Part shown: in pieces, positions 1 to 8,743 of the stretch
How positions within the stretch are numbered: position 1 is the first letter of the stretch
How the letters are laid out: every line of letters begins with the position of its first letter
Notes under the pieces: generated by a model
Seen by the model: the letters and a program-made list of their open reading frames with translations, nothing else
Databases searched by the model: none
What the model was told of the DNA's origin: nothing
NCBI RefSeq assembly: GCF_946482605.1
Contig: NZ_CAMLSE010000007.1
Location: 124,001-188,000 of the forward strand
Source of the DNA: an uncultured Dyadobacter sp.
Lineage (GTDB): Bacteria; Bacteroidota; Bacteroidia; Cytophagales; Spirosomataceae
Direction: 5' to 3'
DNA length: 64,000 nucleotides
Made by a program: the position numbers and the translations under genes

Positions 1-1469
1 GTGCCGCCCGTTTCATTGCCCGCATAATTGGTCGGTGTCAATTGGGGGAAACCAGTACGGCGCCAATTGGCATATACCTCGATATTGTTCATAAACTGCG
101 AAGCCCAAAATTGCGTGTGAATCTGCTTCATACCAGCTTCCAGCGTGGTCGCATTGTATGGATTGGTGGTCAGATAGGCCTGGATCTGGGCGGGCGTGAT
201 CGTGACGCCACCCGGATAAAGGCCTTGCGACTCCATCGAAGCCTTCACCGCATTGTCGTAATATGTTTTCACATCACCCGACGTCCATTTCCGCAATGCA
301 GCCTCGGCTATCAGCAGCGACACTTCCGAATAGCTTTGGAAAATGGTCGGTGCCGACAGGCTAGCGATTGTGTTGATATTGATCTCCGAATATTCGGCCT
401 GCATATTATCGGTCCAGGCGGGGATCAGGTCTTTGATGGTGGTGTAATCATACCCGCCGGGCAGCCCCTTCTGAACCTCCGGCGCGCTGGCTTGTGGCAA
501 TTTACCTGCATCTGCATTACCCTGCCACAAGGTCGAATAGAATGGCAGACGCGGGTCTTTGGTCGTTTTCAGGTAATCGATAAAGGTTTTATTTAATTTG
601 GAATAACCCTTACCCTGCGCCGACGGCGGTACTCCCTCCCCACCCTGCAGAAGGTAGCTGTTCACATTCCAGTTGTTGGCCGAACCACCGGTATGGTTCA
701 GCTTGGCAATATCCGCATTGCTTTGCATGACGCCTCCGGCAATCGCCTTTTTCACCCAGGTTTCGGCCATCGCGACGTCTACTTTGGTCAGGCGCATACC
801 AAGCCGCAGCATGAGCGAGTAGGCAAATTTCTTCCATTGTTCAGGATCCCCGCCGTAAATAAAATCGGCTGCGCCAAACGACGGTTTTGCCGCGTCCAAA
901 GCCTGGGCGCTGGCTTCCAACTCGCCCAGCATGGACGCATAGATCTGATTCTGCGCATCGTAACCTGGCTTGTAAACCGACTCAATGTAGCCCAGACCAG
1001 CCTGCGAATAAGGAATATCGCCATACATATCCGTCACACGGTGCAGGATGAACACCCGCCAGATCCGCGCAATGTGGTACTGGTTGGTCATGTCGGCCTT
1101 GTCTTTCAGGAGTGAAATAATTTGGGCGGTTTCTTTGAGCTCGCTGCTATATGCCGTTTCAAAAAGGCCTTTGTTGTAGTCCTGCTTATAGAGATACTTG
1201 TCTCCGGTCCATTGCCAGGCGTTCAGGGAGGCGAAATACTGCACAAAGCATCCCGAAAGTTTATCATTGGCATACAATGTGTTATTATCCCCGTCGCCGG
1301 CCGTCTTGATAATGCTTGTCGAGAACAGACTACCGATCACCGGCTGTGTGTAGGCGTTCGGATTGGTATTCATTTCCTCAAAACCATTGTCGCAGGCGGT
1401 CAGGCTCAATGCGCCCACAAGCAGGGCCTGGGCGGTGAATATTTTCAGACTGATATTTTTATAATTCAT
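1..1469 (-). CDS. SusD/RagB-family nutrient-binding outer-membrane lipoprotein (C-terminus cut by window edge)
   Basis: The frame starts with ATG at 1469 and stays open to base 1, giving about 489 codons. The N-terminus is a lipoprotein signal: a basic start, a hydrophobic stretch, then LTAC, with Cys near residue 26. DNGFEEMNTNPNAY follows, an opening common in the SusD-like branch (PF12771 type). The helical body has TPR-like segments and the motif RVFILHRVTDMYGDIPYSQA. In the family this surface lipoprotein caps a SusC barrel and captures the substrate before TonB-driven uptake. It lies 45 nt downstream of susC on the same strand, so it is surely cotranscribed. The end of the protein and any enzymes after it are outside the window, so the substrate cannot be named. 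Confidence 0.93.
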   Translation of the reverse strand, partial: MNYKNISLKIFTAQALLVGALSLTACDNGFEEMNTNPNAYTQPVIGSLFSTSIIKTAGDGDNNTLYANDKLSGCFVQYFASLNAWQWTGDKYLYKQDYNKGLFETAYSSELKETAQIISLLKDKADMTNQYHIARIWRVFILHRVTDMYGDIPYSQAGLGYIESVYKPGYDAQNQIYASMLGELEASAQALDAAKPSFGAADFIYGGDPEQWKKFAYSLMLRLGMRLTKVDVAMAETWVKKAIAGGVMQSNADIAKLNHTGGSANNWNVNSYLLQGGEGVPPSAQGKGYSKLNKTFIDYLKTTKDPRLPFYSTLWQGNADAGKLPQASAPEVQKGLPGGYDYTTIKDLIPAWTDNMQAEYSEININTIASLSAPTIFQSYSEVSLLIAEAALRKWTSGDVKTYYDNAVKASMESQGLYPGGVTITPAQIQAYLTTNPYNATTLEAGMKQIHTQFWASQFMNNIEVYANWRRTGFPQLTPTNYAGNETGG

Positions 1470-1514
1470 AAGTCAAGGTCAAATTGGTGGTTTATTATTC
1501 AAAATACCTGTCTG

Positions 1515-4500
1515 TCAAAATCTTACCATCAGATTAAAACCAAAGCTGCGGGTTGGCGGCACACCGAAGTTCTCCAAGCCCTGCGCATTCCCGTTGCTGT
1601 AATTCGATTCCGGATCCACATTTTTTACCTGGCTGTAAATCAGGAGCAGATTGCGGGCTACGAACGACAGGCTGGCCGACTGAAACGGCGTTTTCGCAAT
1701 GATGTTCTGTGGTAATGCGTAGCCAAACGTCAGCTGGCGGAGTTTGATAAAACCGGCATCCGACACAAACCGGTCCGTAAGCGAGAATGCAATGCCCTGA
1801 TAGTAATTCTGTGCAGGGATGGTCTTGGTAAATGCGCCGCCTTCCTGGTCCACTCCCGTCACGGTCACGCCCGTTTCGCGGACATTATTTTCGACGGTCT
1901 GCTTGTGCAATCCATAATTGGTCGCGTAGGCATTGGTAGAAACATACATTTTGGACCCGAACTTGCCGTCGAGTAAAAAGCCCAGCGAAAACGTTTTGTA
2001 ACGGAATGTGTTGGTGAATCCCAAAGTCAATGGAGGAACTCCACGACCCAATGCCGTGAATGCGCTTTGTAACGGCAAGCCACTGTCGCGGTTGTAAACG
2101 ACATTTCCATCTGCATCTGTTTTGGCCCGGTAGCCGGAAACCATTCCAAACGGCTGACCTTCGAAATGGTACACAAAACCATTCTGCGTACGTGCGATCG
2201 CACCAGGCAGCGCAAGACTCGTCAGCCCGTCGGCGATTTTAACGACCGTGTTTTTATTATAAGCCATGTTGAAGCTCACATCCCAGCCAAAACCATTGGC
2301 CGATTTCACCGGCGAGCCCGTCAGCAACAACTCGATCCCTCGATTCTGCACCTTGCCCACATTGAGAGACACGTTGGTATAGCTTGTTGAAAATGGCACC
2401 GTGGCACGTACGATGTCGTCCGTCGTTGTACGGTCATAGAGCGTAATGTCGGCCCCCAGTTTATTGCCGAACAGCTTGGTTTCGATACCAAATTCCGTTG
2501 TAGTCGAAGTGTAGGGTTTCAATTGTGCGTTCGGAATCGTACCGCCATTGATATTCATCAACGGTTGCCCAAGATGTGACTGCGAAGGCGCTGCGTAGGC
2601 CAGCGTCAGCCCGTAAGGATCAGGCGCTCCGCCACCCACTTTCGCCCAGGAAGTGCGAACCTTTCCGTAGTCCAGCCAGGACGGTTTGGATTTAAAACCA
2701 TCGGAAAACACGTAGCTCAAACCCACGGACGGATAAAACAAGGTGTTGTTGTCCTTTGAAAGCGTTGAAAACCAATCCTGGCGGCCCGTCAGCGTCAGGT
2801 ACAGCAGGTTATTGAACCCGATATCCGCCGATCCGAAGAGGGAATTGATCCCGAATTCGCGCGCAGTTTCGGTATATACCTGGCTGCTGCCATTGGTAAT
2901 GAAGTAGTTAAAAGGCACATTCAACCTGCCGCTGCTTGCATTGACACCATTGGTATTGTTGTACATCTTATTTCCACCCGCGATCGCGCTCACAGAAAAC
3001 TGCCCGAATTCCTTGTTGAACCCAACAATAGCCTCGGCGTTGGTTTCATAGGTAGTCAGCCGCCGGGTCGCCATCTCGCCCTGGGTGTTATAAGCCATTC
3101 CGGTAGGCGTGATATCGATCCCGTTGATCGAAAACTGGTCGATACCCAGCCGTCCGCGTACGTACACGTAATCCGTCACGTTGTAACGCGTACTGAACGA
3201 GCCGATCACGCGCTTTTTATTGTCCTCGTTCCGCACTTTGTTGATGGCAAAATAGGGATTTACCACGAAAACATAGTCATTCCAGAGCTGCTCATACCCG
3301 CGGTCATCGTAGCCCGGCGACAATGTGCGGATGTCGAGGTTCGTTGCAGCAACCTGCACGGCGGCATTCGGATTCTTGGTAAAATCTGCCACAAACGTCC
3401 GGTTCTTGACATTCTCGATATTGTACTGAACATTACCTTCGAAAACGATTTTCTTCGCTAATGTCGAAGTAGCGCTCAGATTGAACGTCTTCCGGTTGAC
3501 GGAAGAGTTCGGCACCACACCTTTGTTATCCATATTGGAAGCAGAGAATCGAAAACTACTCGTCTCATTACCTCCATTGATTGCCAATGTGTTACTGAAT
3601 GTACTTCCGGTGTCATAGAAGTTCCTGATGTTATTTTTCTGCGCCACATAAGGCCTTGCATTACCGTCGGGCTGCATGACCATCGAACCATCGAGCTTCG
3701 AGCCCCAGGAGGTACGACCGTAAGAAATCGCTTCCGCCTGTGAGGTAGGCGCCATGCCGCGCGAACCTGAGCCGTACTCGTATTGCCAGTCGGAAAAGGT
3801 AAGCGGGCGTTCGAAAGTGAAATTCGAGTTAAACTCCACACCCAGCCCCTTCTGGCCTTTGCCCGATTTCGTAGTGATCAGGATCACGCCATTCGAGGCC
3901 CGGGAACCGTAAAGTGCCGCTGCGGTCCCCCCTTTGAGCACCGAAATACTTTCGATGTCATCCGGGTTGATACTCAGCAAGCCGTCGCCATTATCCGTCC
4001 CGCCCCAGGTGCCCGGAGATCCCTGGTTCGCATTGTTAATGGGAATGCCGTTGACAACGTACAAAGGCTGGTTGTCACCGCTGAGCGAACCGTTGCCTCG
4101 AATGATCACCCGGCTGGAACCCGCCGCGCCATTGGCTGTGCTCGTCGCATTCACCCCGGCGATTTTGCCGGACAGCGCATTACCCAGATTGGCTTCGCGC
4201 GCCTGTGTGAACTCGCTGCCTTTCACCTCCGTTACCGCGTAGGTCAATGCTTTTTTGTCTTTGGCAATCCCCAATGCAGTGACAACCACCTCGTTCAGTG
4301 ATTTGGCTTCCGGTGTCATTTTTATTACAATTTCAGCCCGCGACCCAACTGGCATCTCCTGCGCGACATAGCCAACGAAGCTGAAAATGAGCACTGCATT
4401 GTCGTTGGGGACGTCCAGTGTAAATTTCCCGTCCGCATTGGTAGTCGTGCCGGTCTGCGTGCCCTTTACCAGAATGCTTACTCCCGGCAGCGGTTCACCC

Positions 4501-4934
4501 TTTTCGTCGGCTACCGAGCCGGTCAGCTTGCGGATCACCGATTTGATATCCGGTGCCTGAACCGGTTCCGGCGCTTTCCGGTGCAGCAGGATATGCGAAT
4601 CCACGACCTCGTAGCCCACACTCAGCGGACTCAGCAAGTCGTCGAGCACCTTCGAAAGCCGGCTGTTGACCGCATTCACGGACACTTTCTGGTGTGCATT
4701 GATGCTGTTGCCGCTGTAAATGAATTTGATGCTGGTTTGCTTTTCGATGCGGGCGAGGACGTTTTTGACCTGTTCCGACTGCATACTCAGCGACACCTCC
4801 CGCCGGAGGATTTCCTGCGCCCGGGTTTCGGCCGCAAAGGAAAGCCCGCAGAAAAGCACCGAGCACACCAGCTGAACGACAGTTATTTGCATAGCACGAA
4901 TCAATAACCGTTTGACGGATATGGTTTTTTGCAT
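1515..4934 (-). CDS. SusC/RagA TonB-dependent outer-membrane transporter with N-terminal STN domain
   Basis: A protein of 1139 residues. After a signal peptide (about 1-40, ending near AAETRAQ) comes an STN (secretin/TonB N-terminus) signalling domain at about 50-120. A carboxypeptidase-regulatory-like domain follows at about 138-220 (GEPLPGVSILVKGTQTGT), then a plug at about 225-345 with YVVNGIPINN and GTAAALYGSRASNGVI, and a 22-strand-type barrel ending in an aromatic C-terminus (FNLMVRF). It imports a nutrient, probably an oligosaccharide or peptide, together with the SusD-like protein. The STN domain is what an upstream FecR anti-sigma factor senses, so the barrel probably reports substrate binding to the sigma/FecR pair just upstream. 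The gene is intact. Confidence 0.96.
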   Translation of the reverse strand: MQKTISVKRLLIRAMQITVVQLVCSVLFCGLSFAAETRAQEILRREVSLSMQSEQVKNVLARIEKQTSIKFIYSGNSINAHQKVSVNAVNSRLSKVLDDLLSPLSVGYEVVDSHILLHRKAPEPVQAPDIKSVIRKLTGSVADEKGEPLPGVSILVKGTQTGTTTNADGKFTLDVPNDNAVLIFSFVGYVAQEMPVGSRAEIVIKMTPEAKSLNEVVVTALGIAKDKKALTYAVTEVKGSEFTQAREANLGNALSGKIAGVNATSTANGAAGSSRVIIRGNGSLSGDNQPLYVVNGIPINNANQGSPGTWGGTDNGDGLLSINPDDIESISVLKGGTAAALYGSRASNGVILITTKSGKGQKGLGVEFNSNFTFERPLTFSDWQYEYGSGSRGMAPTSQAEAISYGRTSWGSKLDGSMVMQPDGNARPYVAQKNNIRNFYDTGSTFSNTLAINGGNETSSFRFSASNMDNKGVVPNSSVNRKTFNLSATSTLAKKIVFEGNVQYNIENVKNRTFVADFTKNPNAAVQVAATNLDIRTLSPGYDDRGYEQLWNDYVFVVNPYFAINKVRNEDNKKRVIGSFSTRYNVTDYVYVRGRLGIDQFSINGIDITPTGMAYNTQGEMATRRLTTYETNAEAIVGFNKEFGQFSVSAIAGGNKMYNNTNGVNASSGRLNVPFNYFITNGSSQVYTETAREFGINSLFGSADIGFNNLLYLTLTGRQDWFSTLSKDNNTLFYPSVGLSYVFSDGFKSKPSWLDYGKVRTSWAKVGGGAPDPYGLTLAYAAPSQSHLGQPLMNINGGTIPNAQLKPYTSTTTEFGIETKLFGNKLGADITLYDRTTTDDIVRATVPFSTSYTNVSLNVGKVQNRGIELLLTGSPVKSANGFGWDVSFNMAYNKNTVVKIADGLTSLALPGAIARTQNGFVYHFEGQPFGMVSGYRAKTDADGNVVYNRDSGLPLQSAFTALGRGVPPLTLGFTNTFRYKTFSLGFLLDGKFGSKMYVSTNAYATNYGLHKQTVENNVRETGVTVTGVDQEGGAFTKTIPAQNYYQGIAFSLTDRFVSDAGFIKLRQLTFGYALPQNIIAKTPFQSASLSFVARNLLLIYSQVKNVDPESNYSNGNAQGLENFGVPPTRSFGFNLMVRF

Positions 4935-4957
4935 AATTTTAAAATGTTTTTGATTTG
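4929..4957 (+). promoter_or_regulatory. Possible Bacteroidota promoter for an antisense RNA
   Basis: The + strand has TTG at 4929-4931, an 18-nt spacer, and TTGATTTG at 4950-4957. This is one mismatch from the Bacteroidota -7 consensus TAnnTTTG at the expected spacing from the -33 TTG. It points away from susC and toward the hairpin at 5021. No + strand protein gene follows. The call rests on the motif match and on the terminator downstream. Confidence 0.4.
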
Positions 4958-4961
4958 TAAG

Positions 4962-5055
4962 AGACTCAGGAACAATCGATATCCGGTCCGGAATTGGCGT
5001 TTCGGTCGGATGTTGTCAAGGCCAGTAATGCTCGCAACATTATTGGCTTTTTTTG
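4962..5055 (+). ncRNA. Candidate small RNA antisense to the susC leader (DonS-like)
   Basis: This is an inferred transcript of about 90 nt between the promoter-like site at 4929-4957 and the intrinsic terminator at 5021-5055. It lies in the 212-nt gap between fecR and susC, both of which are on the minus strand, so it would be fully complementary to the 5' leader of susC mRNA. Cis-antisense small RNAs at this position, between an anti-sigma gene and a susC homologue, are known from Bacteroides fragilis (DonS and relatives), where they repress the uptake locus. The promoter and terminator are visible in the sequence. Expression and the exact start are inferred. Confidence 0.45.
5021..5055 (+). 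terminator. Intrinsic terminator on the + strand between two minus-strand genes
   Basis: GCCAGTAATG (5021-5030), a 7-nt loop, CATTATTGGC (5038-5047), then seven T (5048-5054). On the + strand all ten positions pair, one of them as G-U. On the minus strand that pair becomes an A-C mismatch and there is no T run, so the element works in the + direction only. Confidence 0.7.
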
Positions 5056-5146
5056 TAGGTCAGCGTTTAGGCATAGGCAAGGGTCTTGAAGGTTGGGAAA
5101 AGTCGATAGGGTCTGGTGTGGTCAGATGATGCTGCATGAATCGCAA

Positions 5147-6178
5147 TCATTTCGGGCACCCGTCACCGTTGACAAAAAACGTCGTCCCGCGCAGTTCATA
5201 GCTCGCATTCACCGATTTACAAATGAAACGGAGCTGGGTATGCAGCGGCAGGCCGGTGATGTCGCCTGTGAAAATGCAATTGTTCAATGCGGGGTTTTCG
5301 ACGACGATCTCGACGTCGTAGGCCTTTTGAAGTGCTGTCAATACCGTTTGCAACGCGGATTCCTCGAATGCAAATTCGCGTTGCTGGACCGACGGTTCCA
5401 CCAGAACCGGTGCTTCCACCAGCTCGGGGACAAGCTTTTTGGCTTCCTTGTCAAATGTAATTTTCTGATTGGGTCGTAAAATCACGCCATTCCGCTTTTC
5501 CGCTGATTTTTCCTGATTTTCATACACCGAAACCTTGCCGCTCAGGACCTGTACTTCGATCGTTCGCTCGTTGCCGAACGATGTGACTTTAAAGCTCGTA
5601 CCCAACACTTGCGTCACCAGCGAGCCCGAGTAGACGAAGAAGGGTCGCGAGGTATCGCGTTTGATATTGAATATGGCCTCGCCTTCCAATTCGACCTGCC
5701 GGTTTTTCGGATCGAAATGTCGGGGATAGCGAAGCGTACTTTCTTTCCCGAGTGTAATCACAGAGCCGTCTTCCAGCGTCAGCGACTGCTCCGCACCCGT
5801 TGTATTTTTCAGGACCAGATGATCTTTTAAATGGGTCTTAACCCGTTGCATGGGGTTGGCTTGGCCTATCAAGCGGGTATCTGACGCGCTAAACATCCCG
5901 GGCCTGAACAGGTACAGTCCCATCGTGAGAAGCACTGCCGCGGCAATAGCCATTCCGATCCGCAGAAAAGGCCGGTTCCAGCCCGGCGACGGCAATGCGT
6001 TCTGCCGGATCCTGTTCCAGATTTTTCGCCCGGTTGCCGTTTGCTCCCCGCCCGCGAGCGGTGCCTGTGCATGCGCATGTACTCGTTCCGACCATTCAAG
6101 CACCTGCCGCTCTTCTTCGGGGCTGCAATTGCCGGCCAGGTATTTTTGTAATAATATGTCAAACTCGTGTTGATTCAT
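5147..6178 (-). CDS. FecR-family anti-sigma factor
   Basis: A protein of 343 residues. The N-terminal cytoplasmic part (about 1-70) would hold the sigma factor. One membrane segment follows at about 73-92 (IGMAIAAAVLLTMGLYLF), then a periplasmic FecR domain (about 130-240, LEDGSVITLGKESTLRYP) and a C-terminal DUF4974-type domain (about 265-340, FEESALQTVLTALQKAYDVE). It relays the state of the STN-bearing SusC transporter to the ECF sigma factor encoded 19 nt upstream. The gap to susC (212 nt) is wide for this locus and holds the antisense unit. Length and domain order are normal for Bacteroidota. Confidence 0.95.
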   Translation of the reverse strand: MNQHEFDILLQKYLAGNCSPEEERQVLEWSERVHAHAQAPLAGGEQTATGRKIWNRIRQNALPSPGWNRPFLRIGMAIAAAVLLTMGLYLFRPGMFSASDTRLIGQANPMQRVKTHLKDHLVLKNTTGAEQSLTLEDGSVITLGKESTLRYPRHFDPKNRQVELEGEAIFNIKRDTSRPFFVYSGSLVTQVLGTSFKVTSFGNERTIEVQVLSGKVSVYENQEKSAEKRNGVILRPNQKITFDKEAKKLVPELVEAPVLVEPSVQQREFAFEESALQTVLTALQKAYDVEIVVENPALNNCIFTGDITGLPLHTQLRFICKSVNASYELRGTTFFVNGDGCPK

Positions 6179-6197
6179 TGTTGATGTGGTTTCCAGG

Positions 6198-6776
6198 CTA
6201 ATGATCTGAATTATAAACCCTGAGTTGATCTTTCAGGACTTTGAGGGATTGGGTAATGTGGTACTCGACACCCTTCTCGGACAAGCTCAGGCGTTCGGCG
6301 ATATCCTTTACCGATTGGTTTTCGAACCGGCTGAGCCGGAACACTTCGCATGTTTTCTCGGGCAGCTTTTTCATCACCTCGTCGACCGCCCGTGAAAGAT
6401 CTTCGAAGCGAACGATCTCTTCCGTGCCGTAGGATTGGCGTATTTCATTCAGGATCAGATATTCCTGATATTTTCGCTGGGTAATGCAGGATTTGATGTA
6501 GTTGGTAATGCGGTGTTTCATCGAAACCACCAGGTAGGCTTTCAGATGGCGGATAAAAGAGTCTTCGCGTTTGTGCCAGAGGTTTTCGAAAACATCCTGC
6601 ACCAGCTCTTCGGCCTCCTCCCGCGTGCCGGTTTCCTGAAACGCGATACCGAACAGCCGGTACCAGTATCTGGAATAAATTTCCTCGAAGGCACGTGCGT
6701 CCCCCTGTTGCAGGAATTCTACCAGCTGTTCGTCGGTAAAGCGTTTGTACATAGGTTTAGGAATATCATTGCACAT
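6198..6776 (-). CDS. ECF RNA polymerase sigma factor (Bacteroides expansion type)
   Basis: A protein of 192 residues with sigma region 2 (about 20-90, including FEEIYSRYWYRLFGIAFQ and EELVQDVFENLW) and region 4 (about 125-180, KTCEVFRLSRFENQSVKDIA with the HTH). This is the pattern of the sigma-70 family expanded in Bacteroidota and paired with FecR. It should direct RNA polymerase to the susC/susD promoter once FecR releases it. It is the first gene of the sigma-fecR-susC-susD run. The start chosen is the ATG at 6776; a second ATG at 6752 would remove eight residues without touching region 2. Confidence 0.95.
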   Translation of the reverse strand: MCNDIPKPMYKRFTDEQLVEFLQQGDARAFEEIYSRYWYRLFGIAFQETGTREEAEELVQDVFENLWHKREDSFIRHLKAYLVVSMKHRITNYIKSCITQRKYQEYLILNEIRQSYGTEEIVRFEDLSRAVDEVMKKLPEKTCEVFRLSRFENQSVKDIAERLSLSEKGVEYHITQSLKVLKDQLRVYNSDH

Positions 6777-6920
6777 AGATAGGCAACTAACCCCGTAAAA
6801 ACCCTAGACGGAATTGTAAAAAATTTTGAGAAAATTTTTTATTGGAGAATTTTGTTCGGTGATTTTAACTTTTCAAGAGAACAATACTGGCAAGAAGAGA
6901 AAACTCAAAAAATTTGCAAT

Positions 6921-7364
6921 TCAAGGCATACAGATGATGCCTGCAAACTGGCTCATAGGCAATATGAGTGTAGTCTTGTACCGTTTCAGGTCCAGAAGAT
7001 CCTTGTCTCCCGTTACCAGGAAGTCTGCGGCGCAGCTATCGCAAATACCTAGGAGATAATTGTCGTTGGGGTCTCTTACAATGTCCGGAAAAGTGGGGCA
7101 ATCCACCTGATGTGCATGCGATCGTCCGAATTCGGCAAGTCGTCGCACATGGGCATGCGGGATATATTTTCGGAATCTCGGTTGAGAAATTACCCTTTCA
7201 AACTCTCGCAGCAACTCGTTTGAATAGTATACTTTTAAAAGCGGATTTTTTAGGATAGACTGAAATAATGTACGTCTCGACTGACGGCTAATGCAAGCCG
7301 ATACATACCAATTGACATCCAGTACTACATTAAACTTGCTTTCGTCTCTCATTACGATACGCAT
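6921..7364 (-). CDS. PIN-domain toxin, VapC-like (toxin-antitoxin pair)
   Basis: About 147 residues. All acidic PIN positions are visible: VVLDVN near the start, ELLREFERV in the middle, RDPNDNYLLG, and VTGDKDLL near the end. PIN toxins are metal-dependent RNases that usually cut tRNA or rRNA. Three in-frame ATGs exist (7385, 7364, 7352). I chose 7364 because it is the only one with a purine-rich AGGA about seven bases upstream. The start lies inside the antitoxin gene (35-nt overlap), which suggests translational coupling. It resembles the 'putative toxin component, PIN family' group. Confidence 0.85.
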   Translation of the reverse strand: MRIVMRDESKFNVVLDVNWYVSACISRQSRRTLFQSILKNPLLKVYYSNELLREFERVISQPRFRKYIPHAHVRRLAEFGRSHAHQVDCPTFPDIVRDPNDNYLLGICDSCAADFLVTGDKDLLDLKRYKTTLILPMSQFAGIICMP

Positions 7365-7530
7365 CGATTTCCTGCTGAATTTCATCTTCGGTTATCGGAA
7401 CGTCTGGCAATAAGGCATCAAGTTCATCGAAAAGCTCGTCAGCCATTTGCATCTGTATTTTTCGTGCAACGATCAGCTTTTCATCCTTGCTAAGGGCCTC
7501 AAACCCCTCCATTATTTCAAACGGTGTCAT
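7330..7530 (-). CDS. Antitoxin of the PIN toxin
   Basis: A 66-residue acidic protein (FDELDALLPDVPITEDE) with a basic tail (RNERRKQV). It lies directly upstream of, and overlaps, the PIN toxin gene, which is the usual antitoxin-first order. I do not recognise an AbrB, Phd or RHH DNA-binding fold in it; the N-terminal half is predicted helical. The role is inferred from size, overlap and position. Confidence 0.7.
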   Translation of the reverse strand: MTPFEIMEGFEALSKDEKLIVARKIQMQMADELFDELDALLPDVPITEDEIQQEIDAYRNERRKQV

Positions 7531-7555
7531 AGCTCGTTACCTTTTCGTGATAAAT

Positions 7556-7563
7556 CAAATTTA
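7556..7563 (-). promoter_or_regulatory. -7 box of the toxin-antitoxin pair
   Basis: The minus strand reads TAAATTTG, an exact TAnnTTTG match, about 26 nt upstream of the antitoxin ATG. No well-spaced TTG is present upstream, so the -33 half is weak. Confidence 0.4.
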
Positions 7564-7584
7564 CATTTTTGCAGCAATCTTTAG

Positions 7585-7603
7585 AAATCCGATTTTCAAA
7601 CGG
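7585..7603. repeat. Inverted 19-bp repeat, left copy
   Basis: AAATCCGATTTTCAAACGG. The exact reverse complement is at 9623-9641. Both copies are intergenic and bracket the VOC, YdeI-like, GNAT and 77-residue genes. Confidence 0.75.
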
Positions 7604-7673
7604 TTGAGCGAATGGCCTACTTTTTTCTAACTTCCTGAAAACCTGCTGACACAGGGCTGTCACAGGTGCCAGT

Positions 7674-7681
7674 TAGCTTTG
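7674..7681 (+). promoter_or_regulatory. -7 box ahead of the VOC/YdeI-like genes
   Basis: TAGCTTTG matches TAnnTTTG exactly and lies 33 nt before the ATG at 7714. It supports that start over the in-frame GTG at 7666, which would lie upstream of the transcript. The -33 element is unclear. Confidence 0.4.
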
Positions 7682-7713
7682 TATCAGCATCAAACCAAAA
7701 ACCTTTAACAAAC

Positions 7714-8121
7714 ATGGCCGGAACAACATCACTCAGAGGATTCGCAACTGTTAACTTTTACGCAGCCGATTTGGATGCTGCCAAAAAGTGGTATTCAGGA
7801 GTATTCGAAATGGCCCCTTACTTCGAGAAGCCGGGTTACATCGAGTTCCGCGTGGGTGACTATGAGCATGAAATGGGAATTATTGATGCCAAATGGGCAC
7901 CTCCCGGTGCGGCAGGCGTACCTGCGGGAGCGATCATTTACTGGCACGTCGATGATGTAGAAGGAGCGTACCAAAGATTGCTCGAACTGGGCGCTACGAG
8001 TTATCAGCCGGTAATCACCCGCGGCGAAGGTTTTGTGACGGCCTCGGTCGCCGATCCATTTGGCAACATTCTGGGAATCATGTTCAACAAGCATTATTTA
8101 TCGGTCGTCAATGGAAACTAA
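7714..8121 (+). CDS. VOC-superfamily protein (glyoxalase/bleomycin-resistance fold)
   Basis: A 135-residue protein with two beta-alpha-beta-beta-beta modules: FATVNFYAADLDAAKKWYS in the first, IIYWHVDDVEGAYQRLLELG and a closing DPFGNILGIMFN in the second. The DPFGN turn is typical of VOC proteins, which are small metal-dependent enzymes or binding proteins. The substrate cannot be told. The start is the ATG at 7714, since the longer frame opens with GTG. Its end overlaps the next gene by 11 nt, so the two are probably translated together. Confidence 0.88.
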   Translation: MAGTTSLRGFATVNFYAADLDAAKKWYSGVFEMAPYFEKPGYIEFRVGDYEHEMGIIDAKWAPPGAAGVPAGAIIYWHVDDVEGAYQRLLELGATSYQPVITRGEGFVTASVADPFGNILGIMFNKHYLSVVNGN

Positions 8122-8695
8122 AAACGGCATCGAAGCCATCCCGGCACCGTCCAGCAACGAATGGCGCGCGTGGCTGGCCAAAAACGGCAGCAAGAAAGAC
8201 GCCGTTTTCCTGATCATCTACCACAAAGACAGCCCCACGGCCAGCATCGGCTACAAAGAGTCCATTGAGCACGCGTTATGCTATGGTTGGATCGACAGCA
8301 AGGCGATCAAGCGCGACGACGGGAGCTTTTACCTCACCTTTACGAGGCGGAATCCGAAAAGCAAATGGAGCACCGTCAACAAGGAACGTGCCGCGCGGAT
8401 GATCTCCGCCGGCCTCATGCGTGCGGAAGGACAAGCGATGATCGACCTTGCCAGGGAAACTGGTGCCTGGGACGCTCTCGAAACGGCTGGTAACGCGGTC
8501 ATCCCCGAAGATCTGCAAAATGCATTCGACGCCAACCCGGCGGCATTTGAGAATTTCGAAAAGTTCGCGCCTTCGTCGAAACGACTGATCCTGGAATGGA
8601 TTTTGAATGCCAAAAGACCGGAAACACGCGACAAACGCATTGCGCAATCGGTGGAGATGGCTGCGCGTAACGAACGCGCCAACCACCCGTGGTAA
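8111..8695 (+). CDS. YdeI/OmpD-associated family protein
   Basis: A 194-residue soluble protein. Features typical of the family are NEWRAWLAKNGSKKDAVFL near the N-terminus, IEHALCYGWIDSKAIKRDD, and FTRRNPKSKWSTVNKERA in the middle. The C-terminal part (about 135-190, RLILEWILNAKRPETRDKRI) is the helical end seen in YdeI-like proteins. The biochemical role is not established in the family. The start is the ATG at 8111 inside the end of the VOC gene; the longer frame lacks homology to the family start. Confidence 0.88.
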   Translation: METKNGIEAIPAPSSNEWRAWLAKNGSKKDAVFLIIYHKDSPTASIGYKESIEHALCYGWIDSKAIKRDDGSFYLTFTRRNPKSKWSTVNKERAARMISAGLMRAEGQAMIDLARETGAWDALETAGNAVIPEDLQNAFDANPAAFENFEKFAPSSKRLILEWILNAKRPETRDKRIAQSVEMAARNERANHPW

Positions 8696-8743
8696 CAATT
8701 ACGTCAGGCGCGTTCACCTGTGAGTACTCACGAACGAAACGCT

